Assembly (NCBI GenBank): GCA_036262835.1
Contig: DATAID010000011.1
Span: 1-48,735, forward strand
DNA length: 48,735 nt
Origin: RBG-16-66-20 sp036262835
Lineage (GTDB): Bacteria; Pseudomonadota; Gammaproteobacteria; Burkholderiales; SG8-39
Reading direction: 5' to 3'
In this document: piece after piece, positions 25,261-32,937 of the stretch
Layout: every line of letters starts with the position of its first letter
Numbering within the stretch: the stretch's first letter is position 1
The notes under the pieces: generated by a model
The model's input: the letters and a program-made list of their open reading frames with translations, nothing else
Databases searched by the model: none
Told to the model about the DNA's origin: nothing
Position numbers and translations under genes: made by a program

Positions 25261-25365
25261 GGGGGAAAGAGTGCAGGGCGGCGCGCCCCCTGTCTGTAGG
25301 CGGCCCGGGCGGTGTCGCGCCGACGGGACGACGACGGAAAGGAAAAAAGGAGCGTGAAAAAGAAA

Positions 25366-25393
25366 AAGGGCGGGACCTTTCGGCTCCGCCCTT
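25366..25393 (-). terminator. Rho-independent terminator of repeat copy 1
   Basis: On the leftward strand a GC-rich stem of about 12 bp (AAGGGCGG arm) with a GAAA loop is followed by TTTTTCTTTTT. The rightward side has only a weak T-tail, so the leftward direction is preferred. Confidence 0.75.
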
Positions 25394-25557
25394 CTTCAGG
25401 GATCCAACAGAGGAGGGGCTACACTTAGTTTGGCCCGGCCTGGGCTGCTAACTGCGGGTCGGCCCTCTGCTCTGTATTCGCGTAGCACGTGCACTACGCA
25501 GGTAGAGATGATGCGACAAACTGTGTCGAGTATCAACGTCCTGCCATAGTCCGGTTG
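25366..25557 (-). ncRNA. Candidate small RNA or 3'-UTR repeat, copy 1
   Basis: This is the left of two direct-repeat units. From 25417 to 25537 it matches 25652-25772 over 121 positions with no gap and about 16 differences counted by eye. On the leftward strand it holds a CGACA/TGTCG hairpin, then a GCGTAG/CTACGC hairpin with the self-complementary loop TGCACGTG. A terminator with a T-tail ends the unit. The terminator and stems suggest an RNA read leftward. An open frame also spans the unit, but its codons (CTA, GTA, AGT, AGA) are unlike the neighbouring genes. Confidence 0.5.
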
Positions 25558-25772
25558 GCTCTGGCCAAAGAGCGTGCGCTCGCGGCCGGACAAAAGAAAA
25601 AGGGCACTACCTTGCGGCGGCGCCCTTTTCGGACTCGCGGACAGAGCGGGTGGCTACACTTAGTTTGGCCCGGCCTGGGCTACTAACTGCGGGTTGGCCA
25701 CCTTCTCTGTACTTGCGTAGCACGTGCACTACACAGGTAGCTATCCTGCTACAGAGTGTGTCGAGTATCAAC
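25417..25772. repeat. Two direct repeats about 235 bp apart
   Basis: The 121-bp cores at 25417-25537 and 25652-25772 are nearly the same. GGCTACACTTAGTTTGGCCC and TGTCGAGTATCAAC are identical in both. They fill most of the 507-bp gap between the acyltransferase gene and the pseudopilin gene (25261-25767). Nothing else is recognised in that gap. Local composition is less GC-rich than in the neighbouring genes. Confidence 0.85.
25598..25629 (-). terminator. Rho-independent terminator of the secretion operon / repeat copy 2
   Basis: On the leftward strand an AAAAGGGC arm pairs with GCCCTTTT around an imperfect GC-rich stem and a GCAA tetraloop, followed by TTTTTCTTTT. It is the first terminator met after the last pseudopilin gene. 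Confidence 0.75.
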
Positions 25773-25792
25773 GGCGCGGCGTAGTCCGTTCG
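25598..25792 (-). ncRNA. Candidate small RNA or 3'-UTR repeat, copy 2
   Basis: This right unit starts inside the 3' end of the last pseudopilin gene, whose TGA lies within the conserved GTTGATACTCGACA, and ends in its own leftward terminator. Compared with copy 1, the GCGTAG stem has become GTGTAG/CTACGC on the leftward strand. That keeps pairing through a G-U wobble, whereas the same change breaks pairing on the rightward strand. This favours a leftward RNA. It may be a processed 3'-UTR of the secretion operon or have its own promoter, which I could not identify. Confidence 0.5.
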
Positions 25793-26274
25793 GCCCATGC
25801 CGCGCGCGCGGCCTCGGGGTTGAAGAGAAAACGCCATTCCGTGTAGCGCCGCGCGCCCTCAAACTCCTTGTTTTCAGGGGCGAATCCGGCCCGCTTGAGC
25901 GGGACTGCTCCAGACAGGCTATAGACCCCCATGATGCCGCCCCCGGGCGCCTCGATGAGCCCCCACTGGGGCGAGCCGGTCATCGGGTCGGCATACGCGC
26001 GCCGCAGATATCGGACGACAACCGGGTAGCGGTCGTCCTGCAGCAGATCCTCGATCCTTCGCGGGTAGCGCTTGGCCGTGCCGGGCGAGCGCAGGTAGTA
26101 ACGGCCGATGGCGTCGCGGATCTGGTTGCCCGCGAAAAGGAGCTCGCGCTCGCGCTCGCGCTGCGCCGAGCGCGACCAGAGCTCGCCCGCGCCCGCGAGA
26201 CCGAAGCCGATCAGCGCGACGAGAAGGAGCAGCGCGAGAAGGGTGTAGCCCTGCTGTTTTTTACCACTGGGCAT
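25768..26274 (-). CDS. Pseudopilin-like protein (third)
   Basis: The 168-residue protein begins MPSGKKQQGYTLLALLLLVA. This is a prepilin-type leader with a glycine before the hydrophobic helix, but Tyr replaces the usual Phe and the conserved Glu5 of pilins is replaced by Ala. It then has a soluble domain with KRYPRRIEDLLQDDRYP and PMTGSPQWGLIE, similar to GspG-like minor pseudopilins. The absence of Glu5 is a feature of some minor, tip-located pseudopilins (GspK). It overlaps the preceding gene by 14 bp and is the last gene of the secretion operon. Confidence 0.8.
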   Translation of the reverse strand: MPSGKKQQGYTLLALLLLVALIGFGLAGAGELWSRSAQRERERELLFAGNQIRDAIGRYYLRSPGTAKRYPRRIEDLLQDDRYPVVVRYLRRAYADPMTGSPQWGLIEAPGGGIMGVYSLSGAVPLKRAGFAPENKEFEGARRYTEWRFLFNPEAARAAWAERTTPRR

Positions 26275-26635
26275 AGGGCGTGCCGTCGATGCCGTGGCCG
26301 GGGGCGCCGCTCTTCAGGTCGTAGACGCCGCCGAGCTGCGGGTCCTGCGGCGCCACCACGATCCAGGTGCCGTTGCTGCGAGTGAAGGGGTCCTTGGGCA
26401 GCGAGCGCAGATAGCGCTTGGTGACGAGGTCCTGGAGCGTGTCCGGATAGCGGCCCGCATCCGAGAAATGCTTGTCGATCGCGTCGCGCATGATGCGCAG
26501 GTCCTCGCGCAGCACCGCCTCCTCGGCGCGCGCCGTGCGCCCCACGTAATTGGGCGCCGCGATCGAGATGAGGAGCCCGATGATCGACAGGACGACCAGG
26601 AGCTCCACCAGGGTAAAGCCGCGCGGGCGCTTCAT
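26261..26635 (-). CDS. GspG-like pseudopilin (second)
   Basis: The 124-residue protein has the prepilin cleavage and helix motif RPRGFTLVELLVVLSIIGLL, with Glu5 after the cleaved glycine. The soluble part contains GRYPDTLQDLVTKRYLRSLP and KDPFTRSNGTW, then a C-terminal GIDGTPYAQW. It would be cut by a prepilin peptidase that is not encoded in this window. The start is taken as ATG 26635 (MKRPRG), 5 bp after the stop of the previous gene. A longer GTG start would overlap that gene. It is probably a structural part of the pseudopilus. Confidence 0.85.
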   Translation of the reverse strand: MKRPRGFTLVELLVVLSIIGLLISIAAPNYVGRTARAEEAVLREDLRIMRDAIDKHFSDAGRYPDTLQDLVTKRYLRSLPKDPFTRSNGTWIVVAPQDPQLGGVYDLKSGAPGHGIDGTPYAQW

Positions 26636-26640
26636 TCGCC

Positions 26641-27114
26641 TCACCACTGGGTGTACGGAATGCCGTTGATGCCGGTCTGCGTCGAGAGCGAGCGCACGTC
26701 GTAGACGTCGGCCCCCGCGCGCGGCGCCTCGGCCGGGCTGGCGTAGCTGCGCAGGCCCCAGGTCTGATCCGGCGCGGCGAGCGGGTCGCTGTTGAACGGA
26801 TCGCGGGGAATGCGGCGCAGGAAGAAGATCTTGCGGTCTTCCGCGCTTCTCAGGTCCTTCACGCCCTCGGCGAGCGCCGCGAGCTTCGGCGGATAGCCCG
26901 AGGCGTCGGCCGCGCGCGCGATGCGCCCCTCGTCCGCGGCGCGCTTGTAGGCGTCGATCGCCTCGCGGATCTCGCGCAGGGACCGGCGCAAATCCTGCTC
27001 CCGGTCGCGCCGGATGGCGAGCTCGCCCATCGGCAGCGCGATCGAGGCAAGGAGCGCGACGATGGCGACCGTGATGACGACTTCGATGAGCGTGAAACCG
27101 CGCGGGCGCTTCAT
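26641..27114 (-). CDS. GspG-like pseudopilin (first)
   Basis: The 157-residue protein begins MKRPRGFTLIEVVITVAIVA, a canonical type IV prepilin leader and helix with Glu5. The soluble domain includes DREQDLRRSLREIREAIDAY and RRIPRDPFNSDPL. It is a close relative of the next pseudopilin: the leaders MKRPRGFTL are identical, and both end in GI-GTPY-QW-like sequences. This suggests duplication within the operon. Its ATG overlaps the TGA of the secretin gene. Confidence 0.85.
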   Translation of the reverse strand: MKRPRGFTLIEVVITVAIVALLASIALPMGELAIRRDREQDLRRSLREIREAIDAYKRAADEGRIARAADASGYPPKLAALAEGVKDLRSAEDRKIFFLRRIPRDPFNSDPLAAPDQTWGLRSYASPAEAPRAGADVYDVRSLSTQTGINGIPYTQW

Positions 27115-28928
27115 TTGTTGCCTTTTTGCGCGGGCGAATTGTCCGCCGGCGGGGCGCCGGGCGCGGCCGGTTGCGGTTGCGGCGCTCCGGGCGGCGAGAG
27201 CTGGTCCTCGGGCTTGGGCAGCACCATCGCCGGCGGCACGGGCGCCGCGGGCGGGACAGGCGAGCCCGGCAGGACGAGCGGCTCGGCGCCGGTCGCCCCC
27301 TCGGTGCCCGAGACGAACTGCTCGGCGCGCGCGCCCGGGCGGTTGAGGTTGCGCACGACGCGCGGGGTGATCAGCAGCACGATCTCCGTCTTGTTGACCG
27401 TGTTGCTGTGCGCGCCGAAGAGCTTGCCGAGAACGCCGGGCGCATCGCCCAGGCCTGGCAGCTTGTTGGCGCTGCGCCGGTCCTCGTCGCTGATCAGGCC
27501 CGCGAGCACCTGCGTCTCGCCGTCCCGCAGGCGCAGCACGGTCGAGGTGTTGCGCGTGCCGACCTGGTAGGTCACGCTGCCCGAGGGGCTGCGGATCTCG
27601 CGCGCGATGTTGGAGACTTCCAGCCCCACCTTGATGCCGACGTCGTCCTCGAGGAAGACGGTGGGCTCGACTTCCAGCTTCAGGCCCACGTCGAGGTAGT
27701 TCACCGTCTCCGACACGAAGCCCGTGGAGGTGGCGGTCGTGGTGATCACCGGCACCTTGTCGCCGATATGGATGCGCGCCTTTTCCTTGTTCTTCACGCG
27801 GATGCGCGGGTTGGCGAGCACGTTGGTGCGGCCGTCCTGCTTCTTCAGGTTGATCGAGAAGAGCGGGTCGCCGAAGGAAAGCCGGATGAGGCCCGAGTTG
27901 AGGTGCGCGAACTCCTTGCCCGTCACCGTGCCGGGCGTGTTGCCCGAGCCGACGAGGCCCACGTTCACCTGGCCGGGCCACTGCACGCCGAGCTGGGTGA
28001 GGAGCGAGGTCCCGACCTCCATCACTTCGAGCTCGAGCATGACCTCGGGCTCGCCCAGGTCCTGGTTGGCGACCAGCTTCTCGGCGAGGCGCACCGCCTC
28101 GGGCGTGTCGCGGATGACGACGAGGTTCAGCTTGTCGTCCACGTAGAGGTCGCGCGTCTTCACGAGCGCGCGCAGCATCGTCGCGGTCTGCTTCGCGTCC
28201 GCGTTGGCGAGGTAGAAGCTGCGCACCACGAGGTCCTTGTAGTCGCGCTGCTTGGCCGCGGTGAGCGGGTAGATGAGGATCGTGTTCTCGTTCAGCACCT
28301 TGCGCTCGAGCTGGTTGGTGACGAGGATGAAGCGGATCACCTCGTCGACCGGCGTGTTCTTCACGAACACGGTCGTCTTCAAATCGGGCTTCACGTCGCG
28401 GTCGAACACGAAGTTGAGGCCGGTCGACTTGGACAGGAGCTCGAACACCGCCTTCAGGCTCGCCTCGCGGAATTCGAGCGTCACCGGGCGGCGCAGGGCC
28501 TTGGTCAGCTTCGGGCCTTCCATCGCCGCCTTCACGTCCTTTTCCTCGATGCGGCGCATGAGCGCGCGCGCCTCGCGCTGCGCGGGGTTCTCCGCGAGCA
28601 CCGCGGCCGCCTTCGCTTTCGCGCCCGCTTCGTCGCCGGACTTGAGCAGCGCCTCGGCCTCGGCGACCGCGGCGCGGTGCTGGCGCTCGGCCGACACGGC
28701 GGCGAGCCCTTTCTGCGCGGCGGCGTTGGCCGGGTCGAGCACGAGCGCCTGCTGGTAGGCCTGCTCGGCGCCCTCCAGCGAGCCCGCGGCGCGCGCGTTC
28801 TCCGCCGCGCCGATGTAGCGCTGCACCATCACGGAGGACTCGAGCGGCGTGCGCTCTTCGGGGGCCGGAGTGGCGCAGCTGCAAAGGGCCGCGATGCAAA
28901 GGACAAGAGCGAGAAGTTTTTTGACCAT
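27111..28928 (-). CDS. Secretin lipoprotein with TPR region (GspD/MshL-like)
   Basis: The 605-residue protein forms the outer-membrane channel of a type II secretion or pilus-like system. A lipoprotein signal ends in LCSC near residue 18. Tetratricopeptide-like helices follow (about 30-120), with AEQAYQQALVLDPANAAAQK. Next comes an STN/N0-N1 domain (VTLEFREASLKAVFELLSKS) and the secretin core (about 330-550) with VPVITTTATSTGFVSETVNY and KTEIVLLITPRVVRN. A Pro/Ala-rich tail ends the protein. The TPR fused to the secretin is typical of MSHA-like and some betaproteobacterial systems. It precedes the three pseudopilin genes. Confidence 0.9.
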   Translation of the reverse strand: MVKKLLALVLCIAALCSCATPAPEERTPLESSVMVQRYIGAAENARAAGSLEGAEQAYQQALVLDPANAAAQKGLAAVSAERQHRAAVAEAEALLKSGDEAGAKAKAAAVLAENPAQREARALMRRIEEKDVKAAMEGPKLTKALRRPVTLEFREASLKAVFELLSKSTGLNFVFDRDVKPDLKTTVFVKNTPVDEVIRFILVTNQLERKVLNENTILIYPLTAAKQRDYKDLVVRSFYLANADAKQTATMLRALVKTRDLYVDDKLNLVVIRDTPEAVRLAEKLVANQDLGEPEVMLELEVMEVGTSLLTQLGVQWPGQVNVGLVGSGNTPGTVTGKEFAHLNSGLIRLSFGDPLFSINLKKQDGRTNVLANPRIRVKNKEKARIHIGDKVPVITTTATSTGFVSETVNYLDVGLKLEVEPTVFLEDDVGIKVGLEVSNIAREIRSPSGSVTYQVGTRNTSTVLRLRDGETQVLAGLISDEDRRSANKLPGLGDAPGVLGKLFGAHSNTVNKTEIVLLITPRVVRNLNRPGARAEQFVSGTEGATGAEPLVLPGSPVPPAAPVPPAMVLPKPEDQLSPPGAPQPQPAAPGAPPADNSPAQKGNK

Positions 28929-28930
28929 GT

Positions 28931-29416
28931 CTATTCCCCCGCAGGGATGCGAAGCGTCTGCCGCGTCTTCATCGGCAGGTAGGTGAAGGTCACGTCGCTG
29001 TCGGTAATCCTGTCGACGCGGTAGGTGCCGCCGATCGTCTGGCCGGGCTCCAGGCTGTAGTTCTCGTCGCCGCGGGCGACGAAGATCGAGGTCTTGCCGC
29101 CGTCGACCACCTTGCCCAGGTAGGTGAAGGGCAGCGGCGGCGCGGTGGGCTTCGCCGGCGCGGCGTGCGCCACCTTGGGCGCCGGCGCGAAGCTGCGCGG
29201 CGCGAACGGGTCGGCTTCGCCCGGTTGCGGCAGCTGCCGGCGCAGCTTGTCGACATCGAGTTCGGCCTCGTTTTCGAGTTTTTGTTGCAAAGGCTTTTGA
29301 ACCTCGATGAGTTCCTGGGACGGCTTTTCCCTGCCCGCCACCACCGAGGCGACGAGCGCGAGCGCGACCACGGCGGCCGCGGCGCGGGGCGGAATGTCGC
29401 GGGTGAGCAGGTTCAC
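28931..29416 (-). CDS. Inner-membrane GspC/PilP-like protein
   Basis: The 161-residue protein has one N-terminal transmembrane helix (about residues 12-28), a helical stretch and a small beta-rich domain. That domain (about 95-160) contains FTYLGKVVDGGKTSIFVARG and YRVDRITDSDVTFTYLPMKT. This is the homology-region or PilP fold that links the inner-membrane platform to the secretin. It sits between the PilO-like and secretin genes, as PilP does in pilMNOPQ. It overlaps the PilO-like gene by 4 bp and ends 2 bp before the secretin gene. Confidence 0.75.
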   Translation of the reverse strand: MNLLTRDIPPRAAAAVVALALVASVVAGREKPSQELIEVQKPLQQKLENEAELDVDKLRRQLPQPGEADPFAPRSFAPAPKVAHAAPAKPTAPPLPFTYLGKVVDGGKTSIFVARGDENYSLEPGQTIGGTYRVDRITDSDVTFTYLPMKTRQTLRIPAGE

Positions 29417-29949
29417 GGCTTCACCAGGTGGAGCGTGATGTGGATGTCGGCCTGGATCTGGCCGTCGCTTGCGCGCGGGCGCTTGATCACGACCTGGTCG
29501 AGCGACATCACCGGAATCTCGGCGAGCGCGGTGCGCAGGAACGCGCGCAGCTGCGGATAGGTCGCGCTCACCGGCAGCGCGATCTCGTAGCGCTCGAGGC
29601 GCCCCGCCGGGCGCTGCATCTGGTAATCGGCCGAGCGCAGCTCGATGCCGGCCTTGGCGGCGATGTCGTCCAGGCGCTTCAACCAGTCGGCCGGCTGCTG
29701 GCCGGTGTCGAAGAACCGGTAGAAGGCGGCGAGCTTGGCCGCGCCGGAGAAGGGGCGCGGGTCGTCCTGGACCGGCGCATGCCCGACGCCCGCCAGGCGC
29801 TCCTCGAGCGTGCGGGCGCGTTCCTCCAGCGGATTGAGCACCGTGACGAGAAAGAGCGCCGCGGCGGCGAAAAGGGCGAGCGAGAGCATGCCCGTGGTGC
29901 CGAGCTCGTCCACCAGCCGGCGCAGCTTCGCGGTCAGCAGGGCGCTCAT
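29413..29949 (-). CDS. PilO/GspM-like inner-membrane protein
   Basis: The 178-residue protein has a short cytoplasmic tail, a transmembrane helix (about residues 20-40), a coiled coil with NPLEERARTLEERL, and a ferredoxin-like periplasmic domain with YEIALPVSATYPQLRAFLRT. This is the PilO/GspM layout. It overlaps both neighbouring genes by 4 bp. Primary sequence is weakly conserved in this family, so the call rests on architecture and gene order. Confidence 0.7.
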   Translation of the reverse strand: MSALLTAKLRRLVDELGTTGMLSLALFAAAALFLVTVLNPLEERARTLEERLAGVGHAPVQDDPRPFSGAAKLAAFYRFFDTGQQPADWLKRLDDIAAKAGIELRSADYQMQRPAGRLERYEIALPVSATYPQLRAFLRTALAEIPVMSLDQVVIKRPRASDGQIQADIHITLHLVKP

Positions 29950-30548
29950 TTGCGCTTCTCGCTCCAGGAGGCGGCCACCGAGAAGGCGACGGCTTTCAGC
30001 GGGTCGTCGCGCTTGGTCTCGTGGTGAACGAGGTGCACGCGCGCGAGCGGCCCGGCGCGGCGCAGCTCGACCACGTAGGCGAGCGCCGCGGCGTAGTCCT
30101 TGCCTTCGCCGGTGATCAGCACGGTCTGCGTCTTGGGATCGGGCTCCACGCCGAGGAGGGCGATCCTGTCGCTCGAGGCCGCCTCGAGCGCGGCGAAAAG
30201 GCCGTCCCACGAGAGTGAGATGCGCCGCACCGTCTCGGCGGCGGCGGCGAGCTCGTCGGCGCTGGGCTGGACGGACGTCCCAGGCGTCCGTCCAGCCCCG
30301 CTGCGAGCGCCGGCCCCCGGGCCGCGCTCGCCCCGGCCGGCGGGCGTTTCCGCCCGCCCGGCCCCCGACACGCGCATCAACGCGGCGATGCGAGTTTCCT
30401 TCTCGCGTACCGCGGCGCGCGTCTCACTCCAGCTCAGCATCAGATTGGCGGTGAAGGCCGCCGCGAGCGCGAGCAGCAGCGGTCCGGCCGCCGGAGCGGC
30501 CGGCGGCCGGCGCACGAAATCGAGCTCGAGGCGCTGGACTTTCGCCAT
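29946..30548 (-). CDS. PilN/GspL-C-like protein interrupted by a hairpin-rich linker
   Basis: The 200-residue protein has a transmembrane segment (about residues 22-40), a coiled coil (TRAAVREKETRIAALM) and a ferredoxin-like domain (about 115-195) with SSDRIALLGVEPDPKTQTVL. Between them, at about residues 62-95, is a Gly/Ala/Arg-rich stretch with no clear fold. Its DNA (30264-30363) is three back-to-back inverted repeats. The frame is kept through them, so the gene is probably functional. Order and layout suit PilN. The Gly-rich linker is unusual and may be a mobile or expanded palindromic element. Confidence 0.7.
   Translation of the reverse strand: MAKVQRLELDFVRRPPAAPAAGPLLLALAAAFTANLMLSWSETRAAVREKETRIAALMRVSGAGRAETPAGRGERGPGAGARSGAGRTPGTSVQPSADELAAAAETVRRISLSWDGLFAALEAASSDRIALLGVEPDPKTQTVLITGEGKDYAAALAYVVELRRAGPLARVHLVHHETKRDDPLKAVAFSVAASWSEKRK
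30264..30363. repeat. Three consecutive inverted repeats inside the PilN-like gene
   Basis: First repeat: a perfect 14-bp stem, GGGCTGGACGGACG at 30264-30277 against 30285-30298, with a 7-base loop. Second: GCGAGCGC at 30303-30310 against GCGCTCGC at 30324-30331, enclosing a further GGCCC/GGGCC stem. Third: GGCCGGCGGGCG at 30335-30346 against 30351-30363, with loop TTTC and one bulge. All lie in frame within coding sequence. Confidence 0.85.
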
Positions 30549-31364
30549 TCAGCCGATCGCCATCGCCAGTTGCCGGTCGCGCACCGCGGCGCCCGCGACG
30601 AGCGTCACGTCGCGCACGTCGTAGCGCCCGTGGTGGCCGGCGCCGCCGGGCTCGGTGCCGTGCACGAACACCTGCGTGCAGGGGCGCTCCAGGCCGAGGA
30701 TCGCGCTCTCGCGCTCGAGCATCTCGGCGAGCGTGACGGGCTCGCGCTCGTCCACGCCGCGGCTGCGGATCGCGTGCCAGGCGCCGCGCTGGATGAGCGC
30801 GACGGTGGCGCGGCCGGGCTCGTCGATGACGAGCCAGCACGAGCGGCTGCCCACGGGCGGGCGGATGCGGTTGAACACCGTCATGAGGTGCGGCTGCACG
30901 CCGACGAGGCTCGCGCCCGCGCCGCGCACTTTTGCCTCCAGCGCCTCGAGCAGCGCGCGGTCGCAGGCGCTCACCAGGCGCGGCCCGCGCGGCATCGTGA
31001 TCGAGACCGAGAGCGCCCAGCCTTCGGCCGGCTGGCCGTGCACGCTCGCGACGCGGTGGCGCGCGAGCGCCATCCATTCGTCGTCGGTCTTGAGGGTCGC
31101 GTTGAAGGCGAGCAGGTCGTAGCGCACGAAGTGGTTGGAAAGAATCACCGTCACTTCGGGCTTCGCCTTGGCCGAGGGCGCGAGCGCCTCGGGCAGCGCC
31201 TCGACGGCGGCCTGCCAGACGGGCACGCCCTGGATCGGGTTCGCTTTCACCGGCACGACCTCGGCGCGCTCGAGGCGCGGCCGCAGTCCCCGGCGGTAGC
31301 CCGCGACCACGAGGCGGTCCGGGCAGAGGGCAATACGCAGTTGATCACGCCACAAAGGTGACAC
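30549..31364 (-). CDS. PilM/GspL-like cytoplasmic platform protein
   Basis: The 271-residue protein has an actin-like, PilM/GspL-N type layout. It begins with LRIALCPDRLVVAGYRRG and continues with EVTVILSNHFVRYDLLAFN and a CWLVIDEPGRATVALIQRG segment. The second ATPase-like half is shortened compared with PilM. It would sit on the inner face of the platform and contact the ATPase. It overlaps the ATPase gene by 20 bp and ends next to the PilN-like gene. Order and size support the call more than sequence similarity does. Confidence 0.65.
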   Translation of the reverse strand: MSPLWRDQLRIALCPDRLVVAGYRRGLRPRLERAEVVPVKANPIQGVPVWQAAVEALPEALAPSAKAKPEVTVILSNHFVRYDLLAFNATLKTDDEWMALARHRVASVHGQPAEGWALSVSITMPRGPRLVSACDRALLEALEAKVRGAGASLVGVQPHLMTVFNRIRPPVGSRSCWLVIDEPGRATVALIQRGAWHAIRSRGVDEREPVTLAEMLERESAILGLERPCTQVFVHGTEPGGAGHHGRYDVRDVTLVAGAAVRDRQLAMAIG

Positions 31365-32937
31365 GGTCGATCTCCTCTAGAGTGGTTTCGCCGGCCTTCA
31401 CCAGCGACATCGCGGCCTCGCGCAGCGGCACCGTGCCGGCTGCGTACGCGGCCTCCTTCAATTTGCGGGCCGGCTCGCGCGCGACGATGCGCTCGCGCAG
31501 GTTGTCGTCGAGCACGAGCAGCTCGCCGATCGCGCGCCGGCCGCGAAAGCCGGTGCCGCGGCAGCTCGGGCAGCCGCGGCCCGCGCAGGCGACGCAGACG
31601 ATGCGCACCAGGCGCTGCGCGAGCACCGCGTTCAGCGCCGAGCACAGGTTGTAGAGGTCCACGCCCATGTGCGCGAAGCGCCCGAGCACGTCGAACACGT
31701 TGTTCGCGTGCACCGTGGTGTAGACGAGGTGCCCGGTGAGCGCGGATTGCACCGCGATCTCGGCGGTTTCCGGGTCGCGGATCTCGCCCACCATGATGCG
31801 GTCCGGGTCGTGCCGGAGGATGGAGCGCAGGCCGCGCGCGAACGAGAGGCCCTTCTGCTCGTTCACCGGGATCTGCAGCACCCCGGGCAGCTGGTACTCC
31901 ACCGGGTCCTCGATCGTGACGATCTTGTCCAGGCCCGAGTTCACCTCGCTGATCGCCGCGTAGAGCGTGGTCGTCTTGCCGCTGCCGGTCGGGCCGGTGA
32001 CGAGCAGCATGCCGTGCGGCTGCGCCGAGAGGTTTCTCAGCGAATCCTTGATGCCCTTTGAAAAACCCAGGACGTCGAGCGTCAATCCGCTCAGCTGGTC
32101 GGAAAGCGCCTTCTTGTCGAGGATCCGCAGCACCGCGTCCTCGCCGAACACGCTCGGCATCACCGAGACGCGCACGTCGATCTCGCGCCCGTCGCGCTTC
32201 GCCCGGAAGCGGCCGTCCTGCGGCACGCGGCGCTCGGCGATGTCGAGCTCCGACATCACCTTCACGCGCGAGATGGCCTGCTCGGCGATCTCGATGCCGT
32301 GGATCTGCTCCGGCGGCGTGAGCACGCCGTCGATGCGGTACTTGACCGTGAGGCCGGTCGCGGTGGCCGAGAGGTGGATGTCGCTCGCGCCGGCTTTCAG
32401 CGCGTCGTAGAGCGTGGAGTTGACGAGGCGCACCACCGTGCTGTCGGTCTCGCTGATCGCCTCGAAGGAAAGGTCCTCGGCGGTGGAGGAGAGCGCCGAT
32501 TCGGCGCTCAAGCCCGAGGCGACGCCGTCCATCGCGCGCAGCTCGGGCTCGATCTGCGAGAGGTAGGCGGCGAGGTCGAGCCGGTGGGCGACGCGGTAGC
32601 GGAAGGGCGCGCGCACGCGCTCCTCGACCCAGTCCTGGCAGTCGATGTCGTAGGGGTCGCCGAGCACCACCTGCAGCAGGCCCTCGGGCGAGCGCAGCGC
32701 GACGCAGTTGCGCCGCGTCGACTCGCCGAACGAGATCACCTCGAAGGCGGGCGCCTGGGCGCGCATCTCGGCGAGCGTGAGATCGGGCATGCGCACCGTC
32801 GTGGCGAGGCGGGCGATGAACTCGACCGGCCCGCAGGCGAGGCGCTCCTCGAGCAGCTCGATCAGCTTCTTCTCGCTGCGCGCGGCCTGCTCGCGCGCCC
32901 ACTGCAGGTCCTTGCTCGTGATCGCGGCGGCCTTCAT
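31345..32937 (-). CDS. gspE: Type II secretion/pilus assembly ATPase (GspE/PilB family)
   Basis: The 530-residue hexameric ATPase powers pseudopilus assembly. The N-terminal domain (about 1-150) is of the GspE-N type. The core has Walker A LVTGPTGSGKTTTLYAA near residue 316, an Asp box IVTIEDPVEYQLPGV, Walker B RIMVGEIRDPETAE and a His box LVYTTVHANNVFD. A C-terminal zinc-binding loop follows, with CVACAGRGCPSCRG (four cysteines). The start is set at ATG 32937, which overlaps the stop of gspF by 4 bp. The longer upstream frame lies within gspF. Confidence 0.93.
   Translation of the reverse strand: MKAAAITSKDLQWAREQAARSEKKLIELLEERLACGPVEFIARLATTVRMPDLTLAEMRAQAPAFEVISFGESTRRNCVALRSPEGLLQVVLGDPYDIDCQDWVEERVRAPFRYRVAHRLDLAAYLSQIEPELRAMDGVASGLSAESALSSTAEDLSFEAISETDSTVVRLVNSTLYDALKAGASDIHLSATATGLTVKYRIDGVLTPPEQIHGIEIAEQAISRVKVMSELDIAERRVPQDGRFRAKRDGREIDVRVSVMPSVFGEDAVLRILDKKALSDQLSGLTLDVLGFSKGIKDSLRNLSAQPHGMLLVTGPTGSGKTTTLYAAISEVNSGLDKIVTIEDPVEYQLPGVLQIPVNEQKGLSFARGLRSILRHDPDRIMVGEIRDPETAEIAVQSALTGHLVYTTVHANNVFDVLGRFAHMGVDLYNLCSALNAVLAQRLVRIVCVACAGRGCPSCRGTGFRGRRAIGELLVLDDNLRERIVAREPARKLKEAAYAAGTVPLREAAMSLVKAGETTLEEIDRVTFVA

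Noticed and set aside
25366..25792. CRISPR-like or transposon-end interpretation of the tandem repeats
   Set aside because: There are only two long units without spacers, terminal inverted repeats or a transposase gene, and each ends in a transcription terminator.
25396..25837. Two small homologous leftward ORFs (65 and 76 codons) in the repeat units
   Set aside because: They share PAVSSPGRAKLSVA, but substitutions between copies are not biased to third positions, codon use is foreign and no ribosome site is evident. The structured-RNA reading is preferred, although a pair of tiny proteins is not excluded.
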